Of a DNA stretch of 32,145 bases, positions 29,343 through 32,145 are shown piece by piece; positions within the stretch are counted from its first letter, which is position 1; each line of letters starts with the position of its first letter. Both the position numbers and the translations under genes were made by a program. Below the pieces are notes generated by a model. It saw only the letters and a program-made list of their open reading frames with translations. It did no database searches and was not told where the DNA came from. The DNA comes from Sanchytrium tribonematis (taxonomy: Eukaryota; Sanchytriomycota; Sanchytriomycetes; Sanchytriales; Sanchytriaceae), in assembly GCA_018985235.1 (NCBI GenBank), contig JADGIG010000045.1, positions 1-32,145 on the forward strand, given 5' to 3'.

Positions 29343-30152
29343 TTAAGCCAAAGCTGGAAATTCCTTTTCATTTTGAACTTGAAGCTTGCCACCTCTTTTA
29401 ACACCACGAGATGGTCCTCTGCTACCTCTTGAATCACTTCCTCTATCTCCACGTCCTCTGGGTGCTCCTCTATCTCCTCTTCCCCTAGAACCTCGAGCAC
29501 CAGCTCTACTACCTCTACCGCGTCCTCGCGTTTCTTTTCCGGAATTAGATGATGATGATTCTGGCTCAATAATTTGCTGTGCGATATCCAAATATACTTT
29601 CTTATTTTGTTCCTTGTCTTTAGATTTTTTGGATTTTGACTTTCCATTCATTAATGCAGCCAGGGTAGGGTCATCTTCCTCTTTTTTAAGCACTTTTGCT
29701 CCTTTCCAGTTACTGTCGACAGTTCTTCGAGCTTCAGGAATAGTATCCACTCCAATTTTTAAGTCTTTCTCTGCTTTTTCCTTTAAGTATTCATCCATTG
29801 TTTTTACATTTGCAACCTCTTCTTCTTCTTCTTGAGCTTCTGCTTCCTCTTCTTCAGATAGCTCAACAACTTTTGTTGGATCACCCCAAGTGCCTTTACC
29901 GGCCACATCTTTTTTGTGAGAATCTTTTCTGTCCATGCCAGAATGTCTATCAAATTCACGTTTGCCTGGTCTTTTTGATCCACCGCGACCAGTTTTTTTC
30001 GCATCACCTCTGGAGGAACTTGGCGCAATGGAGATGCCACGAGCGACGCCTCTCGTAGGGTAATCTCTCTTTCCAGTTTGCTGAGGTGCAGCTTTATTAA
30101 CCGGGGCCGATTTCAGTTCTTCGGCTGTGAGCACTTCAAATGGGTTACTCAT
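29343..30152 (-). CDS. STM1: STM1/SERBP1/HABP4 family ribosome- and mRNA-binding protein
   Basis: Members bind idle ribosomes (Stm1 threads through the mRNA channel) and mRNA. The 269-residue protein is disordered and highly charged. The N-terminus MSNPFEVLTAEE is the Stm1_N motif. Residues 61-91 (RPGKREFDRHSGMDRKDSHKKDVAGKGTWGD) are the diagnostic SERBP1/HABP4 core. An acidic run follows (about 97-112), then VKTMDEYLKEK (family TLDEYLAxK). The RGG/RG-rich block (about 208-258), a typical arginine-methylation and RNA-binding region, leads to the family end EKEFPALA. Strong GC shifts in the RG block come from its Gly/Arg codons. It is downstream of THADA on the same strand with 35 nt between. 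Confidence 0.96.
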   Translation of the reverse strand: MSNPFEVLTAEELKSAPVNKAAPQQTGKRDYPTRGVARGISIAPSSSRGDAKKTGRGGSKRPGKREFDRHSGMDRKDSHKKDVAGKGTWGDPTKVVELSEEEEAEAQEEEEEVANVKTMDEYLKEKAEKDLKIGVDTIPEARRTVDSNWKGAKVLKKEEDDPTLAALMNGKSKSKKSKDKEQNKKVYLDIAQQIIEPESSSSNSGKETRGRGRGSRAGARGSRGRGDRGAPRGRGDRGSDSRGSRGPSRGVKRGGKLQVQNEKEFPALA

Positions 30153-30187
30153 GTTGTTCTACTCCTTCCCCCTACCAAGGTAAAATT

Positions 30188-32145
30188 TCAAGATTTATTT
30201 TTCGTAAAAATATTCCAACCTTTTCGTCTTGCCAAAAGATCATTCCTTATTGAATTATCTTCTTTAAAACCAATTATTTCAGCCTCCGGCTCTAACATTT
30301 TGATGGCTCGAAAGAAGTAAATCTCCTCAAAATAAACATTGGGATATTCAGAAGGAAACAGCTGGTTCGAGTCTTGTTCTGAGATTTTTTCCAAAAAAGG
30401 CTTTATGGCGAGAGATTGGGTCTCCTTCGTAGAGCCTTTCAGTATTTTGCAGTATATATCATATTCGCTTAAATCGTCATTAATGTCTATCAAATTCGAA
30501 GCGGCCTTGATTCCAAGTAAACGAATACTTGGCTCTTCATCCAATAAAGCATAAACACCACAAATTGCATAAATGTGTTGTTTAATCTCAGTATCAATAA
30601 CACTGGAATGGCAAATGCTCGATAAGGCATAAGCTCCCTGAATTCGTGTATCAAATTCGTTTTCCCATTTTGTTCTAGTCGATAAAACGTCACACAACTC
30701 ATTTATATTACCGTCATCTATCCTAGAGCAAATCATATTTAGCAATTTATCTTTAAAAACTATATTACTACCTATCAAATAGTCTTCAAATCTATTAAAA
30801 TCTTTCATCAAAAACGGAGTAGAAAAAGGCTTGTTGTGAACAAGCTTAATTAACTCAAAATCAATTTCAAATTTTGCACTGGGCAAAAACTCAAATGGAA
30901 CATGACTAAAAAAGTTAGAGTGATTTTTTTCATTATTAAATGAAAAATTCAAGAAATATTCCATTCTTTTCTTAAACATCATATTAGAAGATTCTTCAAT
31001 TTCAATATATAATTTAGAGTAATTTGAACAAGACCTTATGTACTCATCAAATATAGCAGCTGAGCGAAGTCCACAATTTTGGGTTAAAAGTTCTTCAAAT
31101 TCTTTTTGTACAAATCCAGACGGAAATCCAACTATTCTAAAAATTTGAAGCAGCGTATGCTTTGATATATTGTCCAATTCATAATACGTCTTTTCCAAGC
31201 TGGAAAAATTGAGCTTGAAATTGGGATTTCGGTTAAGATATTGTAAAAGAACATTGAGAGTACCATGTCGTAAATTTGCAGATACATTTTTTTGATTACA
31301 AAGTAACTTCTCGACTTCATGGTCTAGAAGTAACATTGCCAAAGGTTTTGCTGCTAAAACTCGAAGTCTATATTCTTTATGTCCTATCAAATTTTCCAGT
31401 CTTGATTTAAGAAGAACAAATGCCTCTTCCTTATTTTCATTTTTAGGAGCACTAAATTTAGACAGCAGTAGCAAGCAAGAAAATACAGTTTCGCGATAGT
31501 CTGTTGCAAGAGCCTTGTCTAAAGATCGTAGTAAATTAGGAAACCTTCTAAAAAATTCAAAAGAAGAACATCCTTCTGCCCAGGTCCTTGCTGCCGTTCC
31601 AAAGCTTCTTCTAATAAGAGTGGAAAATAGTATTAAAGAACAATTTCTTATCCTCCAATTGACGTGACTCATTTTGGTAATCGCTATTTCCAGCCCAGTT
31701 GCCACTCGTGTGAAAAGATGTTTGCCTAGATTTGTTTCTTGGAAAATAGTGTGTAATATGTTCATAGAGTGGACCACTGAAATATCGTTGCTCCTTATTT
31801 GGCAATTACTAAAGCACCTATCGACAGTTTCGTGCAACACTTGAGTATTATCTAAGGCTGTCAATAGTGCTATGATAGATTGTGGAATACCGGCTGATCT
31901 TCTAGTTATATTTTGGTTGGAGTGGATGTAATCTTTTAAGTACAAATTTAATATTAAGAATGGAGTCAATTTCAGCTCCTCGCAATTTAAACAAAGCTTT
32001 GTGATGCTGCTTAAAATTGGACAAATATTAGCAAAAGCTCCTCGATGACGAATGCTTGTTGCCAATTCTACCAGATCCGAAAAAAATACTTTTACACTTG
32101 CGGCTTGAATATCTGCCATTTCTAAAGTCGTTTGTAACAAATTTG
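30188..32145 (-). CDS. TRM732: THADA/TRM732 family protein, C-terminal part (5' end outside window)
   Basis: THADA/Trm732 pairs with the Trm7 methyltransferase for 2'-O-methylation of tRNA position 32. About 652 codons are visible, open to the right edge. The segment RRSAGIPQSIIALLTAL...VVHSMNILHTIFQETNLGKHLFTRVATGLEIAITKMSHVNWRIRNCSLILFSTLIRRSFG is the DUF2428 hallmark of the family. The rest is a HEAT-like helical solenoid (YRLRVLAAKPLAMLL; RIQGAYALSSICHS). The family is 1,400-1,950 residues long, so more than half of the N-terminus lies beyond the window. The true start is not visible. The stop at 30188 leaves 35 nt before SERBP1. Confidence 0.9.
   Translation of the reverse strand, partial: NLLQTTLEMADIQAASVKVFFSDLVELATSIRHRGAFANICPILSSITKLCLNCEELKLTPFLILNLYLKDYIHSNQNITRRSAGIPQSIIALLTALDNTQVLHETVDRCFSNCQIRSNDISVVHSMNILHTIFQETNLGKHLFTRVATGLEIAITKMSHVNWRIRNCSLILFSTLIRRSFGTAARTWAEGCSSFEFFRRFPNLLRSLDKALATDYRETVFSCLLLLSKFSAPKNENKEEAFVLLKSRLENLIGHKEYRLRVLAAKPLAMLLLDHEVEKLLCNQKNVSANLRHGTLNVLLQYLNRNPNFKLNFSSLEKTYYELDNISKHTLLQIFRIVGFPSGFVQKEFEELLTQNCGLRSAAIFDEYIRSCSNYSKLYIEIEESSNMMFKKRMEYFLNFSFNNEKNHSNFFSHVPFEFLPSAKFEIDFELIKLVHNKPFSTPFLMKDFNRFEDYLIGSNIVFKDKLLNMICSRIDDGNINELCDVLSTRTKWENEFDTRIQGAYALSSICHSSVIDTEIKQHIYAICGVYALLDEEPSIRLLGIKAASNLIDINDDLSEYDIYCKILKGSTKETQSLAIKPFLEKISEQDSNQLFPSEYPNVYFEEIYFFRAIKMLEPEAEIIGFKEDNSIRNDLLARRKGWNIFTKNKS

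Noticed and set aside
29386-29835. A 149-codon open frame on the plus strand opposite SERBP1, rich in Pro, Leu and Ser.
   Set aside because: It is the antisense shadow of the RG- and Ser-rich SERBP1 coding sequence. Its composition follows directly from that strand.

Overview
The window is nuclear DNA from a eukaryote with a very compact, AT-rich genome and the standard genetic code (TAA, TAG and TGA all end genes). The gene set is fungal or close to fungi: a PEX11-family protein, the RVS161/BIN3 BAR protein, EPL1, BNA7, an RCF2/HIG1-like protein, EXO70, a STM1/SERBP1 protein, a Dsc3-like ubiquitin-like membrane protein and TRM732/THADA. A DNAI3/WDR63-type axonemal inner-arm dynein intermediate chain and katanin p60 imply a motile flagellum. 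A zoosporic early-diverging fungus or relative (chytrid, rozellid or aphelid grade) fits best. This placement is an inference from gene content. I see no rRNA, tRNA, transposon or CRISPR array.

Layout. 1-5.4 kb: an unrecognised gene fragment, PEX11, STI1, a SET methyltransferase, proteasome alpha PRE9/PSMA4 and an SH3 protein. 5.4-5.5 kb: a short non-coding stretch with strong hairpins. 5.5-10 kb: BNA7, cytoplasmic dynein intermediate chain, CDC5/CEF1 and an RCF2-like protein. 10-15.6 kb: MON1, katanin p60, DNAI3 and a short APC4. 15.7-20.4 kb: VPS41, a DiT-type dicarboxylate transporter and the Dsc3-like protein. 20.4-25.5 kb: a SEN1-like helicase, a coiled-coil protein, a small membrane protein, RVS161 and EPL1. 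25.5-32 kb: EXO70, an O-fucosyltransferase-like protein, SERBP1/STM1 and the C-terminal part of THADA/TRM732. Intergenic gaps run from below zero to about 290 bp. Convergent genes are 2-21 bp apart and one pair overlaps.

The standout observation is the introns. Six genes that look truncated or frameshifted are restored exactly by removing an intron of 19 nt (PRE9, dynein IC, DNAI3, RVS161, EXO70) or 21 nt (katanin). In each case the joined protein matches the expected family sequence. All six have the branch-point-like pattern T-W-A-Y at the same distance from the 3' end, with A at -6. A seventh intron, 37 nt long with GTAAGT...CAG ends, is of a different kind. Introns this short are among the smallest spliceosomal introns known, comparable to those of chlorarachniophyte nucleomorphs. 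A second pattern is a GTTACAAAA element within 2-16 nt of start codons at divergent promoters.

The genes do not form one pathway. Related functions do recur: Rab7/HOPS vacuolar traffic (MON1, VPS41), dynein and microtubules (dynein IC, DNAI3, katanin), and membrane shaping and exocytosis (RVS161, EXO70). Many proteins are shorter than their usual orthologues.
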